28,700 nt of DNA from DASVAL01 sp035649575 (lineage in GTDB: Bacteria > Planctomycetota > UBA1135 > UBA2386). Shown piece after piece: positions 1-7,973 of this stretch (the first letter of the stretch is position 1; each line of letters opens with the position of its first letter). Location of the stretch: the NCBI GenBank assembly GCA_035649575.1, contig DASRJH010000075.1, positions 1 through 28,700 of the forward strand, read 5' to 3'. Position numbers and translations under genes: made by a program. Under the pieces are notes generated by a model. The model was not told the origin of the DNA. It did no database searches and saw only the letters and a list, made by a program, of their open reading frames with translations.

Positions 1-25
1 TGCCTGGGCGACGACGTGGTGACGC

Positions 26-586
26 ATGAAGACACTGCTCGTACGGACACTGGACGAGTGGCGCGACTGGCTGACCGAGCATCATGCTTCAGTGCCTGAG
101 ATCTGGCTGATCTTCCACAAGCAGCACACCGGCGTTGCGTCCATCGACTACGAGGACGCGCTCGACGAAGCGCTGTGTTTTGGTTGGGTGGACAGTCTCA
201 TCAAGCGCTTGGATGACCGGCGGTTCGCGCGGAAGTTCACACCGCGCCGAGCGGACAGCCGATGGTCGGGCGTGAATCGGAAGCGCTACGCGGAACTGAA
301 GGCCGCCCGGCGATTGAAGGCGCCAGGGATCGCACGCCCTCCGACTGACCGCGGCTGTGGTCCTCGGCCCAAGCGGCTCGAGATGCTCTCGAAGCTGCCG
401 GCCTACATCCAGACAGCCTTGCAGAAGCACCCGGCTGCCATGCGCCACTTCGACGCGCTGCCGCCCGAGCAGCGCCGGCGGTACTACGCCTGGATCGAGT
501 CCGCCAAGCGCGAGGAGACGAAGCTCAGGCGTCTCGCAGAGGCGATACGTCTGCTGTCCAGCGGAAAAGTGCTGGGACTGAAGTAG
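26..586 (+). CDS. YdeI/OmpD-associated family protein
   Basis: This 186-residue cytoplasmic protein matches the YdeI/OmpD-associated (OmdA) family. Seen in the sequence: an EIWL segment near residue 25, the DALDEALCFGWVDS block at about 44-57, FTPRR near 71-75, SRWSGVN near 78-84, and a C-terminal YYAWIESAKREETKLRR helix at about 153-169. These are the conserved blocks of the family in the usual order, and the length is normal. The family has been linked to tolerance of peptides, but its biochemical role is not settled and I give none here. The ATG lies 25 bases from the window edge, with only a weak GGTG before it. The final third overlaps a possible reverse-strand ORF. Its base composition is lower in GC than genes to its right, as for the next gene. 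Confidence 0.85.
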   Translation: MKTLLVRTLDEWRDWLTEHHASVPEIWLIFHKQHTGVASIDYEDALDEALCFGWVDSLIKRLDDRRFARKFTPRRADSRWSGVNRKRYAELKAARRLKAPGIARPPTDRGCGPRPKRLEMLSKLPAYIQTALQKHPAAMRHFDALPPEQRRRYYAWIESAKREETKLRRLAEAIRLLSSGKVLGLK

Positions 587-753
587 CAGGACTCCACCGT
601 TCCGTCGACGACGATTCCCGCCGGTAATCCTGCGGCATGACCATGGGCCTTGATCGAACCGCCAGCGGCCGTGGCGTCCGCGCGCTCGAGGGCTCTCAGC
701 GCGCCAGCCAAGTACTCGCGGACTGCGTCCTCGAAGGCGTTGTCGTTGCTCAT
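484..753 (-). CDS. possible small hypothetical gene or 5' remnant
   Basis: An 89-residue reading starts with MSNDNAFEDAVREYLAG and forms an acidic amphipathic helix over the first 25 residues. The first 55 or so codons, which lie outside the neighbouring gene, show the G/C-rich third positions expected of coding DNA here. The last 35 codons run antisense through the 3' end of the YdeI-family gene and look unlike protein, so this may be the start of a gene that has lost its end. The bases before the ATG (AAAGAAAAC) are only a weak ribosome site. I recognise no family. A competing forward frame over the same bases looks less protein-like. Confidence 0.28.
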   Translation of the reverse strand: MSNDNAFEDAVREYLAGALRALERADATAAGGSIKAHGHAAGLPAGIVVDGTVESCYFSPSTFPLDSRRIASARRLSFVSSRLADSIQA

Positions 754-897
754 GTTTTCTTTGCTGCCATGCGATTGTCGGAGATCTCGGCGATTGGCAT
801 CATGGCTACCCGACCAGGCGCAGCGGCTGACGAGCACCTATCACGGAACGGCGAGATCAAGTGCATCGCACGCGCCTGCGGCTCAGCGAGCAGGACG

Positions 898-1497
898 TTG
901 ACCATCGTGAGCAAGCCTGATGCCATTGTTCCCGACTTCGCAGGTGAGGTCGCCCCCCTTTCCGAGATCGCTCGAAGGTACAGCGCGTTCGGGACCACTA
1001 CGAACGGTTCAGCCATTGTCGTGGCGCCCATGCCCTGGGTAGCGCCACAGGCACACGCCTTCTGGCTCTTCGAACCCCTGAGCATGTCCGACATCCCTCC
1101 AGGCTTGAGTTGCCCTTCGGTCTACCGGACGGTTCTGTGCCAAACCAATGGGTGCTTCGCATTCGAGGTATCGCTGTATGGCATTCCGTCCCGCAGTGGC
1201 TTGCTCGACAGATCGACGCTGCGGCCACATTCTCTCGTCAGCGCCAATCAGCATTGGCGTCGGGAGTTTGTCGGAGCCACGGAGCTGTTCCACTTCGGTG
1301 GCGGCCCGCATTCCGAATCGGAGGATGTCGGCTACTTCTTCGACGGCGATCACATCATCGCTCGCCGGAAAGGCGGCGAAGAAACAGGCAGGTGGACTAC
1401 CTTTCGTGCCTTCTTGCGCGAGGAACTGTCACGAGCAGAGCAGATCGCTCGATCCGATCAAGAAGCTCGAGGAGCGTGGGGGACATTGCGTGCCTGA
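898..1497 (+). CDS. SMI1/KNR4-like (SUKH-type) protein
   Basis: This 199-residue protein is a tentative SUKH-superfamily member. Evidence seen: a YRTVLCQTNGCFAFE segment at about 76-90 resembling the family's 'L...NG..f' block, then LYGIP, and a late FHFGGGPHSESEDVGYFFDGD stretch split at 131-151 resembling the glycine-rich block before the final strand. SUKH proteins are often immunity proteins against secreted toxins or their relatives; that is family knowledge, not proof of role here. The frame is open from 637, but the part before about 898 does not look like protein and is antisense to another candidate. I chose TTG at 898 because AGCAGGA precedes it at good spacing; GTG at 907 is an alternative. 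GC is low (about 58% in one counted line), suggesting a mobile or accessory origin. No toxin gene is adjacent. Confidence 0.5.
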   Translation: MTIVSKPDAIVPDFAGEVAPLSEIARRYSAFGTTTNGSAIVVAPMPWVAPQAHAFWLFEPLSMSDIPPGLSCPSVYRTVLCQTNGCFAFEVSLYGIPSRSGLLDRSTLRPHSLVSANQHWRREFVGATELFHFGGGPHSESEDVGYFFDGDHIIARRKGGEETGRWTTFRAFLREELSRAEQIARSDQEARGAWGTLRA

Positions 1498-1847
1498 CGA
1501 GACGCTCCACGCGACCCCACTCGCTCTAGACGGGCTGAGGCTTGCGGTGCGCGTGGACGCCTCGCGTCGGTGGCCGGAATCGTTGCAGCAGTCCGCGCCA
1601 CCGAGCCGTCCCGCTGGCCCCTGCGGCTTGCGGCGTTCGGCGTCGCCTTCTTGCTGCAGGTCGGGGCCACGTGGCTGAGTGTGCAGCGATACCTTTGTTG
1701 AACGCCCCGATGATCGCGCGCGATGGCAGGGCCCTGCCGATGCTCGCGACGCGCTGAACGGCGAGCAATTCGCGCGATTTGGCCGGAGAATGCGCCGCGG
1801 CCGGTTCTCTCTCCGTGCGACGGATCGACCAGGAACCACGACACCCG
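1498..1847. other. 350-bp region without a firm gene
   Basis: This gap separates the SUKH-like gene from the first sigma-factor fusion. The only protein-like reading is a 43-codon frame from GTG at 1570 to a stop at 1699-1701, with one hydrophobic stretch (RLAAFGVAFLLQVGATWL) that could be a membrane segment. It has no clear ribosome site and may be a remnant or chance. The rest, including the long reverse frames crossing it, is arginine- and proline-rich in the way high-GC non-coding strands read. The sigma-gene promoter should lie in the right-hand part, but I see no convincing motif. Confidence 0.4.
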
Positions 1848-4238
1848 ATGCCACGCCTGCCCCGCGACCAATTCGAAGCGCTCGTGCGCGACCATCACGA
1901 TGCCGTCTACCGCGCGGCCTCCCGCGTGGCGCTCGACAGCGCGATGGCGGCCGACGTGGCGCAGGACGTGTTCGTGCGCGTGTTGCAGGGCAAGGCGCAG
2001 TTGCATCGAGCCGAGAGCGTGCGCGCGACGTTGTGCTGGCTCGCGACGATGCTCGCGAACAACGCCCTGCGCGCGCGACGCCGTCGCGACCACCACGAGG
2101 AGAGAGCCATGCCGCGCGAGAACGAGGAACGGAACGATCCGGCGCAGCTCTGCGCCGACACCGACATGCATCGGATCGTGCGCGAGGCCGTCGACGGCCT
2201 GCCCGGCGACCTGCGCGTACCGCTGCTGTTGCGGTGCCAGGACGAACTGTCCTTCGCATCGATCGGCACGGCCATGCGCATCTCGGAGTCGACTGCACAC
2301 GAACGCGTCGGTCGTGCTCTCGAGCGATTGCGCAAGGCGCTCGCGGGGCGCGGCGTCGCCGTGGCACTCGCTGGTCTGCCGAAGATCGTCGCGAGCCAGC
2401 CATCGCCGGCGGTGCCCGCAGACTTGCAGGCCAGGTTGCTGGGCTCCTACGCCTCGGCACCGCTCGCGGCGTCGTCGTGGGTGCGCCGCGCCGTCGCAGC
2501 CGGCCTCGGTGCGGCTGCCCTCGGCGTGATCGCCGTCGTGGCCAATCCGTTCGGCGGTGGCGAGGCGGCTCCGGTGACTGCGGTTGCGGGGCCGCTGTCG
2601 TCCGCTGCGCAAGCACCGCAGGATCCACCTTCGGTCCGCACCGAGGCGCCCGAACCCGGATTCGCAGCGACCGCGACCACGGCGACGCCCTCGTCGCTCG
2701 TGCAGCAGGACCCGGCACCGGTGCCGCTGCACGTGTTCACGGGCACGGTGCACGACGCCGCGGCCTGGCCCGTGGCCGGATCCCGCGTCACCGTGAGGCT
2801 CGCCGGTGGCTTAAAGCCGCACGCGGTCGCGGAGACGACGACCGATCCGTCCGGAGCGTTCCGCGTCGAGTTCCGCATGCCGGACTACGGCGGGCGTGTC
2901 GTGAGGTTGACGGTTGCCGAAGGGGGTCGTGAGCTGCTCGAGACGGCGGACCTCGCATTGCCCGGCGAGTCGGCGACGCCACTCGCGCTCGTGCTTCCCG
3001 CCGCCGTCGGCACGGCGTCGTCGCGCTTCCAGCTCGCGGTCGCCGTGTGCAACCGCGAGGGCGCGCCGCTGCCCGCCGTGCCCGTGTTCCTCTACGCCGC
3101 GACGGAGGCGCGACCGCGCCCGGGCTGGGCCCAGGCGGAGGTCGAGGCGCAGAGCGGGGCCGACGGCACGGCACTGCTGAGCGGCCGCACGCCGGGGCCG
3201 AAGTGGTTGTTCGTCGACGGCCGCCTGGTCGGCTGCGTGGCGAGCTTCACGGCCATCACGCCGCGCGTCGGCGAGCAGCAGGTACGCATCGAGCTGGCGC
3301 CGGGCCGCGCGCTCAGCGGTTTCGTCGCGCGTCTCGACGGTGCGCCGATCGAATGGGCGAACGTCTGGCTCGAGGACGACGAGAGCCAGCTGCAGCACAC
3401 CGGCAAGCTCGAGACCGGCGGGGCCATCGCGTTCACGGGTCTCGGCGACGGGCCCTACACGCTGCACGTCCATGCGGCGGATTGTTCGCCCGCGAAGAAA
3501 GGCGGCCTGCGTCCCGACGGGCCGGCGATCGACGTGAAGCTGAAGCAAGCGAGCGATCCGCGCGACCTCGGCGACCATGGCGCCGAGTTGCACGGCCGCC
3601 TCGTCGACGCCGAGACGGGCAAGACGGTGTCGTTCGGTGCGTTCGCCATCGAGGTCTATCCGCGCCGCGCCGGCGACTCGACGCTGCTGCTCGACGCGGT
3701 CGAACCGCCGGGTCCGCGCCAGCAGATGGACTCCGGCACCACGTCCGAGCACTTCCACGAAGTCCATCTCGAGGCGGGCCGCTGGATCCTCGTCGCGCGC
3801 GTGCCGGGCTACGCGGTGACCACGCGCGAGTTCACGCTGGGCGAACACACCATCGTCGCCGACCTCGAGGTGGCGCTCCTGCGCGGCGCCGAGGTGCACG
3901 GCTGCTGCGTCGATGCGGCCGGCCAGCCCGTGCAAGGAGTCAGCGTGCTCGCGATCGGCGTCGGCGAGCTCGCCGATCGGTGTCTCGAGCAATGGCGCGC
4001 GAAGGCGAAGGTCCGCGAGCGCGGCGAAGAGGACGTGGCAGCCCCGGATCCTTCGGTGTCCGTGGCCTGGGGGTTCACGCGCGAGAAGGGTGCGTTCGCC
4101 ATGCACGGCATGCCACCGGGCGTCCCTGTGCGCCTCGTCGCCATGCGCAAGGGCTACGAGCTGGCCGTGCTGCCGCCGCGCGTGTTCCAGGTCGGCGAGA
4201 AGGTGACGGGCCTGCAGGTGCAGCTCAAAGCACGGTGA
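1848..4238 (+). CDS. ECF sigma factor fused to membrane segment and carboxypeptidase-regulatory-like domains
   Basis: The 796-residue product begins as an ECF sigma-70 factor: region 2 at about 8-80 (AADVAQDVFVRVLQ at 34-47) and region 4 helix-turn-helix at about 115-165 (LPGDLRVPLLLRCQDELSFA, then ISESTAHERVGRALERLRKA). A single hydrophobic segment at about 213-233 follows, then a proline/threonine/alanine-rich linker and more than 500 residues of beta-rich repeats. The first repeat (about 293-345, FTGTVHDAAAWPVAGSRVTV then TDPSGAFRVEF) is a clear carboxypeptidase-regulatory/Cna-B-like fold. The layout suggests a cytoplasmic transcription factor tethered to the membrane with an external sensing tail, with no separate anti-sigma gene next door. 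ATG 1848 is chosen over an upstream frame start at 1779 because sigma region 2 begins immediately after it. It ends 19 bp from the convergent DUF1080 gene. Confidence 0.88.
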   Translation: MPRLPRDQFEALVRDHHDAVYRAASRVALDSAMAADVAQDVFVRVLQGKAQLHRAESVRATLCWLATMLANNALRARRRRDHHEERAMPRENEERNDPAQLCADTDMHRIVREAVDGLPGDLRVPLLLRCQDELSFASIGTAMRISESTAHERVGRALERLRKALAGRGVAVALAGLPKIVASQPSPAVPADLQARLLGSYASAPLAASSWVRRAVAAGLGAAALGVIAVVANPFGGGEAAPVTAVAGPLSSAAQAPQDPPSVRTEAPEPGFAATATTATPSSLVQQDPAPVPLHVFTGTVHDAAAWPVAGSRVTVRLAGGLKPHAVAETTTDPSGAFRVEFRMPDYGGRVVRLTVAEGGRELLETADLALPGESATPLALVLPAAVGTASSRFQLAVAVCNREGAPLPAVPVFLYAATEARPRPGWAQAEVEAQSGADGTALLSGRTPGPKWLFVDGRLVGCVASFTAITPRVGEQQVRIELAPGRALSGFVARLDGAPIEWANVWLEDDESQLQHTGKLETGGAIAFTGLGDGPYTLHVHAADCSPAKKGGLRPDGPAIDVKLKQASDPRDLGDHGAELHGRLVDAETGKTVSFGAFAIEVYPRRAGDSTLLLDAVEPPGPRQQMDSGTTSEHFHEVHLEAGRWILVARVPGYAVTTREFTLGEHTIVADLEVALLRGAEVHGCCVDAAGQPVQGVSVLAIGVGELADRCLEQWRAKAKVRERGEEDVAAPDPSVSVAWGFTREKGAFAMHGMPPGVPVRLVAMRKGYELAVLPPRVFQVGEKVTGLQVQLKAR

Positions 4239-4257
4239 AACGCGGCGGGCTCGCTGG

Positions 4258-5100
4258 CTACTTCGCGAGCCTGCGGATGGAGGCCACCTCGAAGATCGTC
4301 CCGACCTGATGGACGCATACCTTGTCCTTGGCGACGCGGCCGGTCACCTCCACTTCGTCCCCGTGCTTGCAGCCCTGCAGGTCGCCGTGGAGGTCGTAGG
4401 TGGTGTCCTTGTCCTCGAGCGTCCAGCAGCCGCCCTCGACGTCCCTGAACGCGAGTTTGCCGCGGATCGTCGTCGTGCTGTCGTCGCGGATGCGGATGTT
4501 GCGCCAGTGGATCTCGGCGCCCTCCGATTGGAACGCGATCGGTCCCTCCTTGGGTTCGTACTCGCTCACCGTGGAGACGAGCGTGCCGTTGAGGGACGCG
4601 GTGATCTTGCCGTCTTTGACGACGATCTCGACGGCGTTCCATTCGCCGACGGGCTTGCGGGCCTTCAGACGAGCCTCCTGGTCCGACTCGAACTTCGCCT
4701 TGCACTGGATCGCGATGATCCCGAGGACGTCGCGGTTCATGCCCTGGATCTCGATCGACCTTGGCCAGACCTTGTGCTCCTGCACGAAGAGCAGATACCC
4801 GCTGTTCCCCGCGAACGTCGACTCGTCCTTCAGATCGTCGGGGCGCTTGTAGCGGTACTCGAGGCGCAGCGTGAACTCCTTGAAGGTCCGCTCGGTGTAC
4901 ATGTAGCCGGTCGGCTGACCGGTGCAGACGACGATCCCGTCGCGGACCGCGAACGTCTTGGCTGGATCGACGTCCTTGTCCTTGAAGGTGAACTTCCAGC
5001 CCGACAGGTCCTTGCCGTTGCACAGCTTCTCGAACCCCTTCTCGTCGCCCTGCGCGAAGGCGGGCGCGGACAGGAGCAGCATGATCGCGAAGGTTCGCAT
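4258..5100 (-). CDS. secreted DUF1080 (3-keto-disaccharide hydrolase) protein with C-terminal DUF5818-like domain
   Basis: The 280-residue product has a signal peptide (MRTFAIMLLLSAPAFAQ) and then a DUF1080 domain at about 20-205: LCNGKDLSGWKF, FTLRLEYRYKR, NSGYLLFVQ, EWNAVEIVVKDGKITASLNG and a final WRNIRIRD strand. Family members bind or cleave modified sugars (3-keto-glycosides) and are very frequent in planctomycetes; they act outside the cytoplasm. A further domain at about 210-280 (GGCWTLEDKDTTYDLHGD, GDEVEVTGRV, FEVASIRRL) looks like the small OB-like DUF5818 fold; this extra domain is less usual. ATG 5100 is preceded by AAAGGAA at good spacing, which decides against an upstream frame start at 5142. 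The substrate is unknown. Confidence 0.88.
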   Translation of the reverse strand: MRTFAIMLLLSAPAFAQGDEKGFEKLCNGKDLSGWKFTFKDKDVDPAKTFAVRDGIVVCTGQPTGYMYTERTFKEFTLRLEYRYKRPDDLKDESTFAGNSGYLLFVQEHKVWPRSIEIQGMNRDVLGIIAIQCKAKFESDQEARLKARKPVGEWNAVEIVVKDGKITASLNGTLVSTVSEYEPKEGPIAFQSEGAEIHWRNIRIRDDSTTTIRGKLAFRDVEGGCWTLEDKDTTYDLHGDLQGCKHGDEVEVTGRVAKDKVCVHQVGTIFEVASIRRLAK

Positions 5101-5236
5101 GGGTTCCTTTCCGAACGGATGACTCGAGTGGACCCTCGCCATGCTACCGGCCGGAGCAGCCGCGTCAGCACCTGCGGCAGCGGAAGCGGCACGCCCCGTT
5201 CCGCTGCCTGCCCACCCGAGTCATCGGCTCTGCGTC

Positions 5237-5253
5237 GCAGCGGGGCCCGCTGC
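5237..5253 (-). terminator. hairpin after the secreted-protein gene
   Basis: GCAGCGG, a three-base loop and CCGCTGC form a perfect 7-bp stem starting 18 bases after the stop codon at 5271. There is no T tract, so it is a weak intrinsic terminator or an mRNA 3'-end stabiliser. Confidence 0.4.
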
Positions 5254-5270
5254 GGGTGTCGCTGTCGGGG

Positions 5271-6476
5271 TCAGAGCCCGAGAACTGCGCGTCCGCCGTT
5301 GCTGAACGCCAGGAAGGCCGGACCCGTGTCGAGGCTCGCACCCTGGTTGAACAATTCGAAACCGGCGAGCGCCAGCGTCGGTGGGATCGGCAAGGACCAG
5401 GTCGCCGTGGTGCCGGGACCGACCACCGTGGTCATGACCATAGGATCGACGAGCAGGTCGCAGCCCGGGAAGCCGAAGCCGGCCAGTGGCAAGGGCAGCG
5501 GAACGGCGCCGCCGAACAGCGTGTTGGAGAGGCCGGTCATCATGAGCCCTATGCCCAGGGGCAGGTTGCTGAAATCGACGCTCAACCCGAAGCCGAGCGT
5601 GGGCATAAAACCCGGGGTCACCGCGATGGCCGGTACGCCGAGGGCGCCGGGGCAGCCGGTGCCGAACGTGTCGTAGGTCGCGCCGAAGGTGACCGTGAAG
5701 TTGTCGACCGCGAACAGGTTGCCGAGGCTGCCCGTGAAGAAGCGGAAGTCCGTCGGCATCTGCAGGCTGCCTTGGTTCGGCAGCGGGACCGGGGCCGGAG
5801 GCGTGTAGACCGTCGTGATGCCCGTCAGGCCGTTGGTGATGCGCCAATTGATGTACTCCTGGGTCCGGAGGTCGAGCGTGGCTCCCCAGGTGTGCCAGAC
5901 GTTCACGGCCAGGCCCTGGAAGGCGGGGTCGGGCAGCGTGGTGATGACACTGGCCGGCGTCGGACCGAAGGCCGTGTCGGCGTCCCACGTCGGCGGCGGC
6001 GTCATGGCACCTGCGGGCCAGCGTGCGAGCAGGTTCATGTAGACCGCGACCACCGGGAACTGCGGCGGGATCGCCGCCGATGGTTGGAAGGAGACGCCGC
6101 CGATGTTGTTGGGTGGCGCGGCCGCGGTCCCGACGTAGTTGCACAGGACGTCGAACTGCACGACGCAACGCGCGTTGGTCGGTGGCGTCACATTGCGCTG
6201 GGCGCGGCAGGAACCGGAGACAACGACGCCGGCGTAGAAGTTGAGGCCGCCGTTGGGATTGATCGGGACGCCGATCGTGTTCGTCGGGTAGTCGAAGATC
6301 GCACCGTCGACGCTGCCCGCGACCGGCGGGACATAGAAGCCGTCCTGTCCGGCGCACGGAGTGCCGGACGAACTTGCCACGAAGGTTTCGAAGCCTGTCG
6401 AGTAGCCTACTTGCGCTGCGAGTGGCGTCAGCGCGGCCAGGGGCGTGAACAAACAGAGAGCGGAAATGGGGCGCAT
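5271..6476 (-). CDS. secreted protein with planctomycete-type C-terminal domain
   Basis: The 401-residue product has a signal peptide (MRPISALCLFTPLAALTPLA) and no membrane segment after it. The body (about 22-268) is rich in Asn, Pro, Thr and aromatic residues and reads as a beta-sandwich; the FETF start and FDYPTN and VDNFTVTFG pieces resemble lectin-like or choice-of-anchor surface domains. The last ~132 residues (270-401) start at TFGTGCPGALGVPAI and contain PTLGFGLSVDFSNLP, PGCDLLVDP and a final GFELFNQGA strand. I recognise this as the recurrent C-terminal domain of many secreted proteins in some planctomycete groups; the function is unknown, perhaps sorting or surface attachment. GGAG six bases before ATG 6476 supports that start. 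The ligand cannot be named. Confidence 0.72.
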   Translation of the reverse strand: MRPISALCLFTPLAALTPLAAQVGYSTGFETFVASSSGTPCAGQDGFYVPPVAGSVDGAIFDYPTNTIGVPINPNGGLNFYAGVVVSGSCRAQRNVTPPTNARCVVQFDVLCNYVGTAAAPPNNIGGVSFQPSAAIPPQFPVVAVYMNLLARWPAGAMTPPPTWDADTAFGPTPASVITTLPDPAFQGLAVNVWHTWGATLDLRTQEYINWRITNGLTGITTVYTPPAPVPLPNQGSLQMPTDFRFFTGSLGNLFAVDNFTVTFGATYDTFGTGCPGALGVPAIAVTPGFMPTLGFGLSVDFSNLPLGIGLMMTGLSNTLFGGAVPLPLPLAGFGFPGCDLLVDPMVMTTVVGPGTTATWSLPIPPTLALAGFELFNQGASLDTGPAFLAFSNGGRAVLGL

Positions 6477-6521
6477 GATTGCTCCGAGGTTGAGGAAGCT
6501 CCCTCCCCGAACCCAGGTAGG

Positions 6522-6550
6522 ATTGCATCTAGGTAACTTGATTGTGGCAA
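6522..6550 (-). promoter_or_regulatory. sigma-70-like promoter of the secreted-protein gene
   Basis: On the reverse strand TTGCCA (6545-6550) and TGCAAT (6522-6527) are separated by exactly 17 bases in an AT-rich island within high-GC DNA. Transcription would begin near 6515, leaving a leader of about 40 nt with a GGAG ribosome site before ATG 6476. Confidence 0.38.
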
Positions 6551-6673
6551 TCCCCGGTGCGCGGTGCGTGCGGCGCGTGGAAGCCGCGAAGGCCGCCGGA
6601 TCGCCCGATCTGCGGCAGGGCAAGCAGATTCGGCGTCGCGCGGGGTCCCCTCCGGTGTTCACCTGGTACTGCG

Positions 6674-6692
6674 GAGCCCAGCGCTCTGGCTC
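6674..6692 (-). terminator. hairpin over the ilvA stop codon
   Basis: GAGCC-C-AG pairs with CTGGCTC around a four-base loop (7 bp with one bulged C). The stem includes part of the ilvA stop codon at 6691-6693. There is no T tract. Confidence 0.33.
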
Positions 6693-7896
6693 ACAAGGAA
6701 CGCGCCGGGAACCCCGCTGCTTCGAGCGTCAGCACGATCTGGTCGACGTGCGGCTTGCCACGCGTCTCCATGACGACGTCGAGCTCCGCCTGGCGCGGGG
6801 CCAGGTTCGTGAACAGACGCTGGTGTTCGACCTCGATGATGTCGGCGCCGGCGGCCCCGATCATCTGCGTCACCTGCGCCAGCACGCCGGGCACGTCGTG
6901 GATCGCGATGCGCAGCTTCGCGACCTTGCCATCGCGTTTGAGCCCGCGCAGCAGCACCGTCGAGAGCATGCGCCGATCGATGTTCCCGCCGCAGATCACG
7001 ACGCCGACTTCGCGGCCCTTGAACGACGCCGGATCCTTCATCACGGCCGCGAAGCCCGCGGCGCCAGCGCCCTCGGCGACGACCTTCTGCTGCGTGACGA
7101 GCATCTGCACGGCGGTTTCGACGTCGGCCTCGTCGACGAGCACGATGTCGTCGACGAGGCGCTTCAGGATCTCGCCAGTCAAGACGCCGGGCGTCTTGAC
7201 CGCAATGCCCTCGGCGAGCGTGTGCGTGTGCAACGCGCGCTTCTCGCCGCGCAGATGTGCCAGCATCGAAGGGCACATCGCGGACTGCACGCCGATCACG
7301 CGGATCGTCGGCCGGACGTGTTTGGCCCAGGTCGCCATGCCGGCGCAGAGACCGCCACCGCCGATCGGGATCACGAGCGTGTCGAGTTGGGGTTGGTCCT
7401 CGAGCATCTCGAGCGCAGCCGTGCCCTGGCCCGCGATGATCGCGGGGTCGTCGTACGGGTGCACGTACGCGAGCTGGCGCTCGGCCGCTAGGGCCGTCGC
7501 GTAGACGGCCGACTCGGCCAGCGATTCGCCGCGCAGCAGCACTTCGGCGCCGAGCGCTTCGGTGCGTTCGACCTTCGAGAACGGCGTGTTCTGCGGCATC
7601 ACGATCACGGCGCGCAGGCCGAGCCGCCGCGCGTGGTATGCCACGCCTTGCGCGTGGTTGCCGGCCGACGCCGCGACGACCCCGGCCGGCGGATCGTCGG
7701 CCTGCGCGAGGCGCTGCAGCTTGAGGCAGCTGCCGCGGTCCTTGAAGGAGCCCGTGAACTGCAGGTTCTCGAGCTTGAGGAACAGCTGCAGGCCGAGCAT
7801 CTCGGAGAGACGCGTGGCCGCGATGGTCGGAGTGCGGACCACGTAGCTCTTGATCGCCAGAGCTGCGGACGCGACGTCTTGGGCGGTGACCGTCAT
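6691..7896 (-). CDS. ilvA: threonine ammonia-lyase with ACT domain
   Basis: This 401-residue pyridoxal-phosphate enzyme deaminates threonine to 2-oxobutanoate, the entry to isoleucine synthesis, or serves threonine breakdown. The PLP lysine is K52 in FTGSFKDRG; ASAGNHAQGVA follows near 81-91, the phosphate loop PIGGGGLCAG lies near 180, and ICGGNID near 300 closes the catalytic domain. The last ~75 residues (LRIAIHDVPGVLAQVTQMI onward) form one ACT domain, as in the single-ACT short form. The start ATG 7896 is followed directly by the expected first helix. It is 77 bp from a divergent DUF1294 gene; no other branched-chain amino-acid gene is near, so whether it is biosynthetic or catabolic cannot be decided. 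A hairpin covers the stop. Confidence 0.93.
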   Translation of the reverse strand: MTVTAQDVASAALAIKSYVVRTPTIAATRLSEMLGLQLFLKLENLQFTGSFKDRGSCLKLQRLAQADDPPAGVVAASAGNHAQGVAYHARRLGLRAVIVMPQNTPFSKVERTEALGAEVLLRGESLAESAVYATALAAERQLAYVHPYDDPAIIAGQGTAALEMLEDQPQLDTLVIPIGGGGLCAGMATWAKHVRPTIRVIGVQSAMCPSMLAHLRGEKRALHTHTLAEGIAVKTPGVLTGEILKRLVDDIVLVDEADVETAVQMLVTQQKVVAEGAGAAGFAAVMKDPASFKGREVGVVICGGNIDRRMLSTVLLRGLKRDGKVAKLRIAIHDVPGVLAQVTQMIGAAGADIIEVEHQRLFTNLAPRQAELDVVMETRGKPHVDQIVLTLEAAGFPARSL

Positions 7897-7973
7897 GGAG
7901 GGGGCGCGGGAGCTTAGCAGCCGGTGTTCGGCGCCGCATTGTCCGCGAGGCGGCAGAGTCGCATCATGGCGCC

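Noticed and set aside
637..897. An N-terminal extension of the SUKH-like protein starting at ATG 637
   Set aside because: The translation is of shadow type and opposes a more coding-like reverse frame; TTG 898 has a ribosome site.
1779..1847. A longer N-terminus for the first sigma fusion
   Set aside because: The 23 added residues do not resemble sigma region 2 and no ribosome site precedes 1779; ATG 1848 begins directly at the conserved domain.
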